Both the position numbers and the translations under genes were made by a program. A stretch of 64,000 nucleotides of DNA from Pseudooceanicola marinus (GTDB lineage Bacteria > Pseudomonadota > Alphaproteobacteria > Rhodobacterales > Rhodobacteraceae): assembly GCF_020177265.1 (NCBI RefSeq), contig NZ_JAIVMC010000013.1, positions 1 through 64,000 on the forward strand, read 5' to 3'. The notes under the pieces are model-generated. The model was not told where the DNA came from. It saw nothing but the letters and a program-made list of their open reading frames with translations, and did no database searches. The stretch's first letter is position 1; every line of letters starts with the position of its first letter. Positions 1 through 7,977 of the stretch are shown here, piece by piece.

Positions 1-179
1 CGGTTTTGGTGTGGATGTATGTGCGCCTGGCGAGGAGCGAGGAAGCCGACAGTCGCGCCAGTTTCGGCGAAGCTTGGGAGCGCTATGCTGCAAGCGTCCC
101 TGCATTCATTCCCCAAAAAATTGCTCCCCCCAGTAGATCAAGCTCGCGAGTTCGGGGCTCAAAGGAAGGTGAAACATGA
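1..179 (+). CDS. C-terminus of an isoprenylcysteine carboxyl methyltransferase-like membrane protein (partial)
   Basis: The reading frame is open from the window edge (codons in phase with base 3) and ends with TGA at 177-179. The last 58 residues include LARSEEADSRASFGEAW and YAASVPAFIP. This resembles the usual C-terminal pattern of small integral membrane methyltransferases of the isoprenylcysteine carboxyl methyltransferase/PEMT type (EE, then FGEAxxxYxxxxPxFIP). Such genes often sit in bacterial metal-resistance clusters, but their substrate there is unknown. The stop overlaps the ATG of the next small gene (ATGA), which suggests translational coupling. The N-terminal membrane segments lie outside the window, so the assignment rests on the tail alone. 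Confidence 0.6.
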   Translation, partial: VLVWMYVRLARSEEADSRASFGEAWERYAASVPAFIPQKIAPPSRSSSRVRGSKEGET

Positions 180-280
180 TGGGCGGATTCGGAATGGGAA
201 TTGGCGGGATCTGGATGATCCTGATCTTGATCCTGGTTGTGCTCGCAATCGCGGCACTTGTGAAGTACCTGCGCAAATAG
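176..280 (+). CDS. 34-residue single-pass membrane peptide
   Basis: A short gene starting ATGATG, with an AAGGAAGGT ribosome site at 162-170. It encodes a Gly/Met-rich N-terminus (MMGGFGMGIGGIW), one hydrophobic helix of about 17 residues, and a basic end (VKYLRK). The start overlaps the preceding stop (ATGA). A similar short peptide with a Met-rich head, one helix and the tail ALAKYIRGAT is encoded at 43,612-43,752, also beside a metal-related cytochrome c, so the class seems to recur in these clusters. Function unknown. The ribosome site, overlap and recurring design support a real gene. Confidence 0.6.
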   Translation: MMGGFGMGIGGIWMILILILVVLAIAALVKYLRK

Positions 281-294
281 CCGAATGAAGTCAG

Positions 295-681
295 ATGAGT
301 TATTCAATCGACCGTTTCTTCGAGGGCGCCAACCTAGACGAGGTTGAAGCTCGCACACGGCAGGCGCTGGCCAACGCGGGCTTTGGCGTCCTGACAGAGA
401 TAGACGTGAAGGCGGCAATGAAGAAGAAGCTCGACAAGGACATGGATGGCTACCTGATCCTTGGTGCCTGCAACCCCGGGATGGCTCGGCAGGCAATCGG
501 GCTGGAACCCAAGGTGGGTGCGATGCTGCCCTGCAATGTGATCCTGCGCAAAATACCCGGCGGCGTCGAAGTCTCGGCCGTCGATCCGCAGGCATCGATG
601 CAGGCCATCGAAAACACCGAACTCTCCGCCGTAGCGGGCAAGGTTCGTGACAGGCTGGCTGGCGTGGTTGCTGCTATCTGA
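295..681 (+). CDS. DUF302 family protein
   Basis: 128 residues with no signal peptide. The pattern fits the DUF302 fold: a central GYLILGACNPGMARQAI segment, then PCNVILRKIPGG and a C-terminal helix. DUF302 proteins are small, often found beside metal-resistance and redox genes, and have no settled biochemical role. The gene lies 14 bp after the small membrane peptide and is followed by a tiny ORF and an amino-acid permease on the same strand, so a short operon is likely. The ATG at 295 gives a compact full-length domain; I saw no strong ribosome site. Confidence 0.8.
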   Translation: MSYSIDRFFEGANLDEVEARTRQALANAGFGVLTEIDVKAAMKKKLDKDMDGYLILGACNPGMARQAIGLEPKVGAMLPCNVILRKIPGGVEVSAVDPQASMQAIENTELSAVAGKVRDRLAGVVAAI

Positions 682-699
682 CGATTTCAATAGCCAGAA

Positions 700-822
700 A
701 TGGGCGAAAACATGAACGATTTCTTCACTAACGCCGCGATTTCCCTCGCCGCGTTGATTGCAACATCCCACCTCGGCGACAAGGCGCTGAAGCGCTCCCC
801 GATAACGGAGGTGTCATCATGA
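700..822 (+). CDS. Possible 40-residue peptide upstream of the permease
   Basis: An ATG at 700 (or in-frame at 712) opens a frame ending in TGA at 820-822, overlapping the permease ATG at 819. The product has a short hydrophobic stretch (AAISLAALIATS) and a basic middle. The 4-base overlap with the next start is typical of coupled genes, and the frame fills almost the whole gap between DUF302 and the permease. No homology recognised. It could simply be a leader whose translation opens the permease ribosome site (CGGAGG at 805-810). Confidence 0.35.
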   Translation: MGENMNDFFTNAAISLAALIATSHLGDKALKRSPITEVSS

Positions 823-2147
823 AACACAACCATGGGGGCGGCGACTACAAGGCTGGCTCGATCACACTCGGCGGCGCGGTTGCGATGGGTACTGGGGTTA
901 TGATCGGTGCTGGCATCTTTGCCCTGACTGGCCAGATTGCCGAGTTGGCAGGGACCCTGTTCCCAATCGCCTTCATCGTCGGCGCAATTGTTACCGGTTT
1001 CAGTGCCTACAGCTATGTAAAGATGTCGAATGCCTGGCCCTCGGCAGGGGGCATCGCGATGATCCTGCAGAAGTGCTACGGCCCCGGAGCAGTGGCCGCT
1101 GGTGCTGCTCTGTTGATGGCATTGAGCATGGTCATCGCCGAAAGCCTAGTCGCCCGGACCTTCGCTGCCTACCTTCTGCGTCCTTTCAACATTGACGGTG
1201 GACCACTGGTGCCGATCTTGTCGGTAGGCGTGATCCTATTCGCATTCCTGGTGAATATCGCGGGAAACCGTTCGATTGGTCTTTTTTCTCTGGTGATGGC
1301 TGCGATCAAGATCGGCGGTATTGCCATTTTCGGGTTTGCAGCTCTTTGGTCAAGCGGGTTTGACTTCGCTGCGGGCACGGAAGACATCAGTGCCCATGGC
1401 GCCACTGGGTTCATGGCCTCCGTCGCACTCGCCATCTTGGCCTTCAAAGGCTTCACGACAATCACCAATAGCGGCGCTGAGATCACCGACCCCCATCGTA
1501 ACGTCGGCCGGGCAATCGCCATCTCGATCGCGCTGTGTGTCGTGGTGTACCTCCTAGTGGCCTTCGGCGTCGGTTCGAGCCTGACCATCGACCAAATCGT
1601 TGACGCTCGGGATTATTCTCTGGCCGAGGCCGCTAAGCCCGCCCTTGGCGAGGCGGGGTTCCTCCTGACCGTCTTGCTCGCGGTCGTGGCCACTGCTTCG
1701 GCCGTCCTAGCCAGTGTTTTCGCGGTGTCGCGAATGCTGGCCATGCTGACTGACATGAAGATGATCCCGCACAGCCATTTCGGCATGACGGGCCCGATCC
1801 AGCGCCACACCCTTGTCTATACGGTGGTGGTTGCCTCAGGGCTGGCAGTGTTCTTTGACCTAGGCCGGATCGCATCACTCGGTGCGTTCTTCTATCTGGT
1901 CATGGACATGGTGGTCCATTGGGGCGTATGGCGTTTCCGCCGGGAAGACATCGGAGCCCGGAGTCCGATTTTGATAGCGGCATTGTGCTTCGACGCCATC
2001 GTGCTAACTGCATTTACGGCAATGAAGTTGCAGAGCGATCCCATGATCGTCATCCTCGCCGGCGCGGGGATCTTCACTGTCTTCTTCTTCGAGAGGAGCT
2101 ATCTATCGAATTGGCTCGCTCCGCAGTATGGCAACCGCGATGAATGA
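819..2147 (+). CDS. APC superfamily amino acid permease
   Basis: 442 residues with about 12 hydrophobic helices. The first helix region carries the APC hallmark GTGVMIGAGIFALTGQ (about residues 22-37), and a later helix has the AFKGFTTITNSGAEI segment typical of the substrate-binding helix 6 region. The N-terminus is His-rich (MKHNHGGGDYKAG), unusual for the family and possibly metal-related. Family members are proton- or cation-coupled transporters of amino acids or polyamines in the inner membrane; the substrate cannot be read here. It closes the short cluster of methyltransferase, DUF302 and permease genes. Start at 819 is supported by CGGAGG at 805-810. Confidence 0.85.
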   Translation: MKHNHGGGDYKAGSITLGGAVAMGTGVMIGAGIFALTGQIAELAGTLFPIAFIVGAIVTGFSAYSYVKMSNAWPSAGGIAMILQKCYGPGAVAAGAALLMALSMVIAESLVARTFAAYLLRPFNIDGGPLVPILSVGVILFAFLVNIAGNRSIGLFSLVMAAIKIGGIAIFGFAALWSSGFDFAAGTEDISAHGATGFMASVALAILAFKGFTTITNSGAEITDPHRNVGRAIAISIALCVVVYLLVAFGVGSSLTIDQIVDARDYSLAEAAKPALGEAGFLLTVLLAVVATASAVLASVFAVSRMLAMLTDMKMIPHSHFGMTGPIQRHTLVYTVVVASGLAVFFDLGRIASLGAFFYLVMDMVVHWGVWRFRREDIGARSPILIAALCFDAIVLTAFTAMKLQSDPMIVILAGAGIFTVFFFERSYLSNWLAPQYGNRDE

Positions 2148-2296
2148 TGAATAACGTAGTCCTGAAACAAGGTTATAGTCGGCAGACCGCAGTCTGCGGG
2201 ATAGGTGTACACGCCTGGAAAACGCAGTGTACGGGGGACAGTAGTGACCATTGTGTCGCGAGATCCCATCTTGCTGGCTGACGACGAAAGGTCCCC

Positions 2297-2617
2297 ATGC
2301 GCCTGCTCGCCATCATCGTCCTGACCAGCCTCGTGATGCTGGCTGCCTTCCCGCAAATGTCTGCGGCTGGGCCCGCGATGCATGAATGCGCGGCCTGCCC
2401 AGAGGCGATCATCGATGCAAATCAGCAGGCCCCGGCGCACCGGCACCAGGTCGACGCGCCTTGTTCTGACATGGCGACCTGCGCAGGCTGGGCCCTTGTC
2501 GATACCAGTCAGCCTCTCCATAGCGCCAACCCGCCACGCCTCCGTCATGCGTGGCCGGAGCCACGAAGTGGCACGACGATCAGTCTGTCCCTTGACCTCC
2601 CGCCTCCTCGCGCCTGA
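2297..2617 (+). CDS. Small secreted Cys/His protein (CopL-like class)
   Basis: 106 residues with a signal peptide (MRLLAIIVLTSLVMLAAFP, cleavage near SAAG), then a mature part with CxxC-type cysteines (HECAACPE), His residues (HRHQ) and further Cys pairs. It ends in LDLPPPRA. Two other proteins in the window share this build: signal peptide, scattered Cys/His/Met, and a C-terminal proline-containing end (10,614-10,967 and 46,776-47,120). All three precede a multicopper-oxidase cluster. This resembles the small periplasmic metal-binding regulatory proteins annotated as CopL-like upstream of copA. A copper-binding role is inferred from context. It lies just upstream of the cytochrome c gene at 2706. 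Confidence 0.6.
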   Translation: MRLLAIIVLTSLVMLAAFPQMSAAGPAMHECAACPEAIIDANQQAPAHRHQVDAPCSDMATCAGWALVDTSQPLHSANPPRLRHAWPEPRSGTTISLSLDLPPPRA

Positions 2618-2705
2618 GCCAGCTCCAGTTGAACCTGGGTCGTTTCCGATCGACCCATCATCAGAGCGCGCGGCCCGCAAAGCCGTGCAGGGTCAGGATA
2701 CTATC

Positions 2706-3146
2706 ATGAACAAATTCACCCTCGCCGGGGCCGCGATTCTTGTCGTGGCGCTTGGTGCTTATGCAGTCACTCGCTCCTCCGAGCAAACCGCCCCCGTGCA
2801 GGAAACCATGGCGCCAGCGGAGGGCGCGCCCATGGTTGCCGTCACTCTTCCCGATACGCTGTCGCCCGAGGGGACGATGGGGAAGCGGGCTTTCGATGCG
2901 GTCTGCGCTGATTGCCATGGTGACAATGCCGCCGGGAAAATGGGGTTCGCTCCGCCATTGATTCACAAGATCTACGAACCGTCGCATCATGGCGACATGG
3001 CCTTCCAGATGGCGGCTGCGAATGGCGTACGCGCGCACCATTGGAAATTCGGAGACATGCCGCCGCAGCCCGGGGTGACCCGTGCGGATGTGACGTCGAT
3101 CATCGCCTACATCCGCGAAGTACAGCGCGCAAACGGGATCAACTGA
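2706..3146 (+). CDS. Membrane-anchored or periplasmic class I cytochrome c
   Basis: 146 residues from the ATG at 2706; in-frame codons extend upstream, but this start directly precedes a signal/anchor helix (FTLAGAAILVVALGAYAV). A single CxxCH heme site (CADCH) lies in the middle, and a Met in FGDMPPQPG is a likely sixth ligand. It is cotranscribed with a multicopper oxidase that begins one base after its stop, so it may pass electrons to or from that oxidase in the periplasm. It is not a close duplicate of the other two c-type cytochromes in the window, which share a longer CHGxxLxGQPDW pattern. Confidence 0.85.
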   Translation: MNKFTLAGAAILVVALGAYAVTRSSEQTAPVQETMAPAEGAPMVAVTLPDTLSPEGTMGKRAFDAVCADCHGDNAAGKMGFAPPLIHKIYEPSHHGDMAFQMAAANGVRAHHWKFGDMPPQPGVTRADVTSIIAYIREVQRANGIN

Positions 3147-3147
3147 A

Positions 3148-4527
3148 ATGAAAATGACGCGACGTGCGTTCTGCGCAGGTCTGACCTTGGCGCCGCTGGC
3201 ACGCCCTGTACAGGCTCAGGACATGCCCCTCTTGACCGCCAGGGCAGCTACTGTGCAGCTTGCCCCGGATGGCTATCCGGCGACGCCGGTCTGGAGCTAC
3301 GACGGGACGATCCCTGGCCCGGTCATCCGCGCTGCTCAGGGCAGCCGGTTGCAGCGGCGACTTGTGAACACGCTGGAGGTTCCGACCTCGGTTCATTGGC
3401 ATGGCATCCGTATCGACAACGCCATGGATGGTGTCGCGGGTTTGACCCAGAACGCGGTGCCGCCCGGCGAGAGTTTCCACTATGCCTTCGATCTGCCCGA
3501 TGCGGGAACCTACTGGTATCACGCCCATACCAATTCGATGGAACAGGTCGCGCGGGGGCTTTCCGGAGCCCTGATCATCGAAGAGGCGACGCCGCCTGAT
3601 GTGGATCGGGACGAAGTCCTGATGATCGACGATTGGTTGCTGGACCCCGACACGGGCCTGTTTGTCGATGATTTCGCAGCGCCGATGACGCGCAGCCACG
3701 GAGGCCAGATCGGCAACCTCGTGGGCGTGAACGGGCGCTATGATTACAGGCTTCCAGCCCGGCAGAACGAGCGGCTGAGGCTGCGGCTGATCAACTCGGC
3801 CAATGCCCAGATCTTCGGTCTGAAACTGGAAGGGCTGACCGGCTGGACGGTGGCTCTAGACGGTATGCCTCTCGATACGCCAGAACCGGTGACGGATACG
3901 CTTGTGCTTGCGCCGGCACAGCGCATGGATCTGATTGTCGATGTCACCGCCGAGGAAGGGGAAACCGCAGGACTTCTCTTTGCCTCAGCGGATGATACTT
4001 GGCGCGTACTGGCTGAAGTTTCTGTCGAAGGACGTGCCGCGTCAGTGCCGCGCGGTGCGCCTCAGCCCTTGCCGCGCAATCCGGGGATGGAGGTCACAGG
4101 CATCGACTCCGCGTCTGTCCTTGAGATGCCGCTACAGGGCGGTGCGATGCGCGGCGTGGAGAGCGTAACCTTTAACGGGCAAAGGCTGGGCTGGCAGGAG
4201 CTGGTTCAGAAAGGACAGTTCTGGGCCCTTGCTGGACAGGCTGGGCTGGGGGAGACACCTTTTACCACCCTGTCGCGCGGAGAAACGGCCCGCATCCGCA
4301 TGACCAATGACACGATCTTCCCGCACGCGATGCACATGCACGGGATGCATTTCCGGGTGCGCAAGGCGGACGGCAGCCTTGGCCCTCTACGGGACACGGT
4401 TCTCGTCATGCCCAACGAGACGACTGAGACCGCCTTCGTTGCGGACAACCCGGGAAAGTGGCTGCTGCATTGCCACATGCTGGGGCACGCAGCTTCGGGA
4501 ATGACGAATTGGATCATGGTTACATGA
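3148..4527 (+). CDS. Periplasmic multicopper oxidase (three-domain cupredoxin type)
   Basis: 459 residues with a signal peptide (about residues 1-24). Copper ligands are plain: HWHG near residue 83, WYHAH near 123-127, HAMHMHGMHF from residue 393, and HCHMLGH with the type-1 Cys at about 442. These complete the four multicopper-oxidase motifs, so the enzyme should couple substrate oxidation (Cu(I) or organics) to reduction of O2. It has no long Met-rich insert, unlike CopA at 8,724-10,433, and is about 110 residues shorter. It sits between two cytochrome c genes, with 1 bp and a 4-bp overlap, so the three form a tight operon. The substrate is inferred from neighbours. Confidence 0.9.
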   Translation: MKMTRRAFCAGLTLAPLARPVQAQDMPLLTARAATVQLAPDGYPATPVWSYDGTIPGPVIRAAQGSRLQRRLVNTLEVPTSVHWHGIRIDNAMDGVAGLTQNAVPPGESFHYAFDLPDAGTYWYHAHTNSMEQVARGLSGALIIEEATPPDVDRDEVLMIDDWLLDPDTGLFVDDFAAPMTRSHGGQIGNLVGVNGRYDYRLPARQNERLRLRLINSANAQIFGLKLEGLTGWTVALDGMPLDTPEPVTDTLVLAPAQRMDLIVDVTAEEGETAGLLFASADDTWRVLAEVSVEGRAASVPRGAPQPLPRNPGMEVTGIDSASVLEMPLQGGAMRGVESVTFNGQRLGWQELVQKGQFWALAGQAGLGETPFTTLSRGETARIRMTNDTIFPHAMHMHGMHFRVRKADGSLGPLRDTVLVMPNETTETAFVADNPGKWLLHCHMLGHAASGMTNWIMVT

Positions 4528-4928
4528 AGGGCCTGATCGCACTTGCAGCAACTCTTGCAAGCTGGGCGCAGGCCGTTGCGGCAGAGGAAGGTATGGATGG
4601 CGCAGCTCTGTATCAGCGGAACTGTGCATCCTGCCATGGGACGGAGCTTCAGGGGCAGCCGGACTGGCGCAGCCCCGGTCCCGACGGCCGCCTTCCCGCG
4701 CCACCCCATGATGCCACGGGCCACACTTGGCATCATGGCGACGACATCCTGTTCCGCATCATGCGGGACGGGACTGCCGCGGTGGTCGGCGGGGGATATG
4801 AAAGTGACATGCCCGGCTTTGGCGACGCGCTGACCGATGCGGAGATCCGAGCGATCCTCGACTACATCAAATCCACCTGGCCCGAGCGCGAACGCGCCTA
4901 TCAACGTGAAAGAACTCAGCAGGAATAG
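4524..4928 (+). CDS. Small periplasmic cytochrome c
   Basis: 134 residues starting at the ATG (4524) that overlaps the oxidase stop as ATGA, followed by a signal peptide ending near AVAAEE. One heme site (CASCHG) and the pattern LQGQPDW, GRLPAPPHDATGHTWHH and YIKSTWPERE. The cytochrome at 43,130-43,615 shares almost the same pattern, so the two are paralogues in the same window. Such cytochromes repeatedly accompany copper oxidase clusters and probably act as electron carriers. A longer upstream in-frame start was rejected because it would lie inside the oxidase gene and precede the signal peptide. Confidence 0.85.
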   Translation: MKGLIALAATLASWAQAVAAEEGMDGAALYQRNCASCHGTELQGQPDWRSPGPDGRLPAPPHDATGHTWHHGDDILFRIMRDGTAAVVGGGYESDMPGFGDALTDAEIRAILDYIKSTWPERERAYQRERTQQE

Positions 4929-4952
4929 GCCGAAAAAAGTCAACTTTTAGGG

Positions 4953-4974
4953 AACATCCACCCACTGGAAGGTT
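4953..4974. promoter_or_regulatory. Possible CueR-type dyad upstream of the DUF305 gene
   Basis: The segment reads AACATCC, ACCCACT, GGAAGGTT. The right half and the 7-base spacing match the CueR box layout (CCTTCC-N7-GGAAGG) seen at 47,641-47,660 and 50,119-50,136. The left half is degenerate and the flanking -35/-10 hexamers are poor. It lies in the only gap of this cluster, 32 bp before the DUF305 start, where a copper-responsive promoter would be expected. Confidence 0.35.
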
Positions 4975-5005
4975 GTTACTCCCTTAAACGCACTTGGAGG
5001 TGACG

Positions 5006-5830
5006 ATGGCCTATTCCCGCTTTTTCCTGATGATTGCCGTGTCTACGGTCCTGATGTTCGGGTTGATGTACCTGAACACGTATCTGGTCAGCCATATCTT
5101 CTGGTCAGAAACACGCGCCTATATGGCCATCGTCATGGGGGCGGTCATGGCCTTCGTCATGCTGGCCTTCATGCTCAGCATGTACAAGAACCGCACGCTC
5201 AATATCGCGATATTCGCGGGCTCCATCATCGTTTTCGCAGGGGCGCTCTGGCTGGTGCGCAGTCAGGTGACGGTGCAGGACCGGGCTTACATGCGGGCGA
5301 TGATCCCGCACCATTCAATTGCCATCATGACGTCGTCCCGTGCAGAAATCACCGATCCCAGGGTGCGCACTTTGGCCGATGACATCATCTACGCCCAGGA
5401 TAAGGAAATCGCGGAGATGCGCTATCTGATCGCGGACATTTCGGCGAATGGAGAGGCGACCCCCGCCGGGGAGGAACCGGCTGCCGAGTTGAAATCCGCT
5501 CAGGACGCCCTGTCCAGCGAGGTCGTTTCCAAGGTCGATCCGGAGTTCCTGACGCAGGCAGATATCGCCCAGGTCTTCCCGGATGGGGCCGCGTGCAGCT
5601 TCACCTACACTGAAACGAGCCCGCCCGTGTTCGTGTCTGGAAACGGCACTGCCCTAGTCAAGATCAGCGGGGATCTTGTCCGCCTCGATGGCGCGGGAGG
5701 AAGCTTCAAGGCTGACCCGATCACGATCGAGGTGCGCGACACGGAAGATGATGGCCTTCAGGAATTCGTCATCAGCGCGAGCCCTGACTACGAGGCCGGT
5801 TTCCGCGGTCAGCACGCCTGCACGAATTGA
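5006..5830 (+). CDS. DUF305 family membrane protein
   Basis: 274 residues; the ATG at 5006 follows GGAGGTGA at 4997-5004, so the in-frame TTG at 4994 is rejected. Three N-terminal membrane helices (within about residues 1-95) are followed by a ferritin-like helical segment with MIPHHSIAIM and the Met-containing YAQDKEIAEMRYLI, the signature of DUF305. A C-terminal domain of about 100 residues after residue 160 is beta-rich by appearance and not part of the usual unit. DUF305 proteins are associated with copper resistance and may bind metal through the HH pair. It sits before the glutaredoxin-MauE fusion with 11 bp between them. Confidence 0.8.
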   Translation: MAYSRFFLMIAVSTVLMFGLMYLNTYLVSHIFWSETRAYMAIVMGAVMAFVMLAFMLSMYKNRTLNIAIFAGSIIVFAGALWLVRSQVTVQDRAYMRAMIPHHSIAIMTSSRAEITDPRVRTLADDIIYAQDKEIAEMRYLIADISANGEATPAGEEPAAELKSAQDALSSEVVSKVDPEFLTQADIAQVFPDGAACSFTYTETSPPVFVSGNGTALVKISGDLVRLDGAGGSFKADPITIEVRDTEDDGLQEFVISASPDYEAGFRGQHACTN

Positions 5831-5841
5831 GGAAGATGATC

Positions 5842-6603
5842 ATGCCAAAAGATACCACGAAAACCGCCGTTCTCTACCGCATGGTCATGCCTGAGCACAC
5901 ATGCCCCTTCGGTCTGAAATCCAAGGACTTGCTTGAGCGCAAAGGCTACGCCGTCGAAGATCATCACCTGAAGACCAAGGACGAGACTGAGGCCTTCAAG
6001 CGCGAGCATGACGTCAAGACGACGCCGCAGACCTTCATTGACGGGAAACGGATCGGGGGTCATGACGATCTGCGCATTTTCCTCGGGATCGACCCACCCA
6101 AGGAAGAACAGAGCGACACGACATATCGACCTGTCATCGCGATCTTTTCGGTCTGTGCCCTGCTGGCGCTTGGGCTGGCGTGGCACCAATACGGGACGAT
6201 CCTGACTTGGCAGGGCTTCCAGTGGTTCATCTCGCTGTCCATGACCGTGCTTGCGATCCAGAAGCTTCAGGACGTCGAGCAGTTCTCGACCATGTTCCTG
6301 AATTACGACCTGCTGGCGAAACGTTGGGTGCCCTACGGCAAGGTCTATCCCTACGGCGAGGCACTGGCTGGCATCCTGATGACTGCAGGCGTCCTGACAT
6401 GGATTTCCGCGCCCGTTGCACTGGTCATCGGGACCATCGGAGCAGTCAGCGTGTTCAAGGCCGTCTACATCGACAAGCGTGAATTGAAATGTGCCTGCGT
6501 CGGCGGGAACTCCAACGTGCCGCTTGGCTTCATTTCCCTGACCGAGAACCTGATGATGATCGCAATGGGGCTCTGGATGGGCCTGCGCGCGCTCGGGGGC
6601 TGA
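5842..6603 (+). CDS. Glutaredoxin-MauE/DoxX-like fusion membrane protein
   Basis: 253 residues from the ATG at 5842, placed 8 bases after GAGGA at 5829-5833. Residues 1-85 form a glutaredoxin domain with active-site CPFG and the glutathione-binding stretch TTPQTFIDGKRIGG. Residues about 95-253 contain four membrane helices with CACVGGNSNVPLGFISLTE, a MauE-like pattern seen in proteins that feed reducing power to periplasmic partners. The fusion suggests thiol-redox transfer linked to the membrane, perhaps serving the copper proteins or cytochromes next to it. It is the last gene of the rightward cluster and is convergent with copD. Confidence 0.8.
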   Translation: MPKDTTKTAVLYRMVMPEHTCPFGLKSKDLLERKGYAVEDHHLKTKDETEAFKREHDVKTTPQTFIDGKRIGGHDDLRIFLGIDPPKEEQSDTTYRPVIAIFSVCALLALGLAWHQYGTILTWQGFQWFISLSMTVLAIQKLQDVEQFSTMFLNYDLLAKRWVPYGKVYPYGEALAGILMTAGVLTWISAPVALVIGTIGAVSVFKAVYIDKRELKCACVGGNSNVPLGFISLTENLMMIAMGLWMGLRALGG

Positions 6604-6650
6604 GATGGGAAACGGGGTCGTCGTCGCAGCGCCCCCGGTGTCTTTCTGGC

Positions 6651-7529
6651 TTAGCCAACGTGCTCCGGCGCGACCGTGGATGTGAAGGTGGCGGTGACCA
6701 GCAGGATCACGAGGAAGGCCGCGACCTCCCATCGGATCGACGCCCTCAGCGGGCCGGCGTTTCCGGTCTCAGCCAGGGCCGGGGTCAGCCGAAGCTTGTT
6801 CAGCCCTGCGAGGCCGAGAAGCAGGGCCACGACAGCCAGTTTCAGCGTCAGGAACTGCCCCCAGGGTTGGGTCAGGACCGCGATAGGATCGCCCGCCAGA
6901 ATCACCAGGATCACGACGCCCGCTGCGACAAGCAGCCCGACCGTGACCAGCGCCGCCTGACCGAACCGTTCGACAGTGCGCACGGCTGCATCGTTGCCGC
7001 GCTCTGCCATATCATAGAGCGGATAGAAGCCCCCGATCCAGAAGCTCGCGGCAAGGATGTGGATGACGAAAAGCGTTGCAAGCGCCAGCCTTGGATCTTC
7101 GGTCGCGTGACCGCGCAGCGCGAAGCTGATGGCGACAAGAACAACACCAAGGAACGCCACAGGCCGTGTCCAACTGCGATTGAGCACGATGGTCGCGATG
7201 CCGAGAAGGCCAAGAATGTCGGCCTCAACCGACAGCCCAAGTGGGCTGAACAGCGCGATCTGAAGCATCATCGGATCAAGCGCGCCGCCGAAGCCCCCGT
7301 AGAAGAAAGCCGCCCGCAGCGGAATGTTCAGCGCGCTGAACACAATCCCAACGACGGCTGACCATGCTGCAAGCCGCCTGAGGCGACGGCTTGCAGCGGC
7401 ATCCAACTCCGTCAGGAGCCAGAGGTTGATGACGGAGCCCGCCGCAAGCAGGACACTGACATACATCCCCGCCTTGACGAGGATCGAGGCGATCTGCACC
7501 GGTTCCAGTGCGGCAAGAACTCCGCCCAT
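6651..7529 (-). CDS. copD: Copper resistance protein CopD
   Basis: 292 residues with eight predicted hydrophobic helices and no signal peptide. The CopD pattern is visible in the helix with HILAASFWIGGFYPL, where His and Trp are conserved. CopD is an inner-membrane protein that works with CopC in copper uptake or trafficking. The start is 2 bp after the CopC stop, so the two are translationally linked. Gene order on this strand is copA, copB, copC, copD, as in classical copABCD operons. Confidence 0.9.
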   Translation of the reverse strand: MGGVLAALEPVQIASILVKAGMYVSVLLAAGSVINLWLLTELDAAASRRLRRLAAWSAVVGIVFSALNIPLRAAFFYGGFGGALDPMMLQIALFSPLGLSVEADILGLLGIATIVLNRSWTRPVAFLGVVLVAISFALRGHATEDPRLALATLFVIHILAASFWIGGFYPLYDMAERGNDAAVRTVERFGQAALVTVGLLVAAGVVILVILAGDPIAVLTQPWGQFLTLKLAVVALLLGLAGLNKLRLTPALAETGNAGPLRASIRWEVAAFLVILLVTATFTSTVAPEHVG

Positions 7530-7531
7530 GA

Positions 7532-7894
7532 TCAGTTCGCGACCTTGAACGCGAAGCTGCCATTCATCGGGTGGCCGTCCGGCGACATGCCGCGCCAGTC
7601 GACCTTATAATTGCCCGGTGCGAGCTTGGGCAGCTTGCCTTCCCAGGTTTTCACGGACTCATTCGCAGCAGGACCGTTGATCTTGTAGGTCTTACCGTCC
7701 GGCGCTTTCATCGTGACGGTGGTGATCTGCATGGGGTCTTTGAACATCAGGTGCATGACCTTGGTGTCCGCGCCTACCGTCTGGCCGTTGCCCGGCATGG
7801 TCATCATGCCCTTGCCGTGGGCCAATGCAGCGCCTGCGCTCAGGGCCAGACCGACCGACAGTGCGGCGGACGTCAGGATAGTACGAAGTTTCAT
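7532..7894 (-). CDS. copC: Periplasmic copper-binding protein CopC
   Basis: 120 residues with a clear signal peptide ending at ALA; the mature protein begins with HGKGMM, so the N-terminal His can form the Cu(II) site. The C-terminal MSPDGHPMNGSFAF holds the second conserved His and is diagnostic of the CopC fold. There are also Met residues in the N-terminal part (KGMMTMP) that could bind Cu(I). CopC delivers or sequesters copper in the periplasm and pairs with CopD immediately downstream. A strong hairpin separates it from copB. Confidence 0.92.
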   Translation of the reverse strand: MKLRTILTSAALSVGLALSAGAALAHGKGMMTMPGNGQTVGADTKVMHLMFKDPMQITTVTMKAPDGKTYKINGPAANESVKTWEGKLPKLAPGNYKVDWRGMSPDGHPMNGSFAFKVAN

Positions 7895-7930
7895 TGGGGT
7901 GCTCCCTTGGTTGGTTCAGGTTGAAAATGG

Positions 7931-7972
7931 CTGCGCCCTCTCTGCGGCTTCGGAGGAGCCGAGAGGGCGCAG
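7931..7972 (-). terminator. Strong hairpin between copB and copC
   Basis: CTGCGCCCTCTC (7931-7942) and GAGAGGGCGCAG (7961-7972) are perfect 12-base inverted repeats, with a further GGCT/AGCC pairing inside the loop. Leftward transcripts would leave the hairpin into CCATTTTC, an imperfect U-tract. It probably reduces read-through into copCD or stabilises the copAB message. In the rightward direction nothing is transcribed. Confidence 0.45.
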
Positions 7973-7977
7973 AAAAA

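Noticed and set aside
2183-2198. Palindrome GCAGAC-CGCA-GTCTGC as a terminator after the permease
   Set aside because: Short stem without a U-tract; it could be a weak terminator or operator, but the evidence is too thin to list.
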